Made by a program: the position numbers and the translations under genes. The notes beneath the pieces were generated by a model. That model made no database searches, was not told the DNA's origin, and worked only from the letters and a program-made list of their open reading frames with translations. A stretch of 12,373 bases of DNA from an uncultured bacterium (GTDB lineage: Bacteria; Cyanobacteriota; Vampirovibrionia; Gastranaerophilales; Gastranaerophilaceae). The stretch covers positions 1-12,373 of the forward strand of contig CASELB010000039.1 in the NCBI GenBank assembly GCA_949288685.1, given 5' to 3'. Each line of letters begins with the position of its first letter. Within the stretch, counting starts at the first letter, position 1. Of this stretch, positions 12,317 to 12,373 are shown piece after piece.

Positions 12317-12373
12317 TTATTTTTTAAACTCTTCTTCTATTTCTTTTCTAAGCGCAAGATTTTTTGCTTTGAG
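12317..12373 (-). CDS. Partial gene, paralog of the 64-residue membrane/coiled-coil protein (5' end outside window)
   Basis: The minus-strand frame entering from the right edge encodes 18 residues, L-K-A-K-N-L-A-L-R-K-E-I-E-E-E-F-K-K, then TAA (12319-12317). This matches L-K-A-K-N-L-E-L-R-R-K-I-E-E-S-Y-K-N of the 64-residue protein, so it is a second copy of that coiled-coil segment, and a membrane span is expected upstream beyond the window. The stop follows a run of six A's. If one A were missing, reading would continue for a further 13 or so residues to a TGA at 12279-12277 (ending E-Y-P-P-Y-D-E-K), which looks like a plausible tail. The visible stop may therefore be a frameshift or a slippage site. 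Confidence 0.55.
   Translation of the reverse strand, partial: LKAKNLALRKEIEEEFKK

Overview
The window is AT-rich bacterial DNA with clear Shine-Dalgarno sites, sigma70-type promoter boxes and tightly packed, often overlapping genes. It looks like ordinary chromosome rather than phage or plasmid: there is no integrase, transposase, tRNA, rRNA or CRISPR array. The mix of FtsEX, a split transketolase, an HDOD protein and many lineage-specific small proteins would fit an uncultured gut lineage such as the Gastranaerophilales (Vampirovibrionia/Melainabacteria). That placement is an impression from protein style and was not tested.

Left part (1-3519). The window opens inside a class I/II aminotransferase, starting exactly at its PLP-binding lysine. 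A 79-residue unknown protein follows. It runs head-on, with no gap, into a minus-strand pair: a 46-residue protein and a 276-residue protein that start with the same small module and overlap at a stop/start junction. Divergent from this pair is a plus-strand operon of a GT-A type glycosyltransferase and a secreted or periplasmic glycine-zipper protein. That operon ends at a strong hairpin shared with the next operon.

Middle (3528-5733, minus). A self-contained three-gene operon has its own TTGACA promoter and is bounded by hairpins. It encodes a 372-residue protein with a DUF697-like hydrophobic helical domain and a long coiled-coil tail, followed by two tandem paralogous hydrophobic proteins. 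All three carry a related N-terminal motif. I know of no described system with this make-up, and it is the best candidate here for an undescribed one.

Central minus-strand run (5840-10930). In transcription order it holds the transketolase C-terminal subunit, ftsE, ftsX, an HDOD protein, a protein with a degenerate receiver and a degenerate GGDEF-like region, and an isochorismatase-family hydrolase. Overlaps (tkt/ftsE, ftsE/ftsX, pseudo-receiver/hydrolase) and short gaps suggest one long operon, possibly with an internal promoter before the HDOD gene. FtsEX links the division site to cell-wall hydrolysis. The next two genes look like signalling proteins that bind partners rather than catalyse. 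The last gene and the transketolase are metabolic.

Right part (10931-12373). A compact divergent promoter region separates the transketolase from a plus-strand PD-(D/E)XK (RecB/Cas4-like) nuclease with four cysteines placed for an iron-sulfur cluster and almost no 5' leader. Converging on it are two overlapping small minus-strand genes: a 64-residue single-span membrane protein with a coiled coil, and a 54-residue charged protein. A 319-base non-coding stretch with two long inverted repeats separates them from the 3' end of a second copy of the membrane/coiled-coil gene, which is cut by the window edge.
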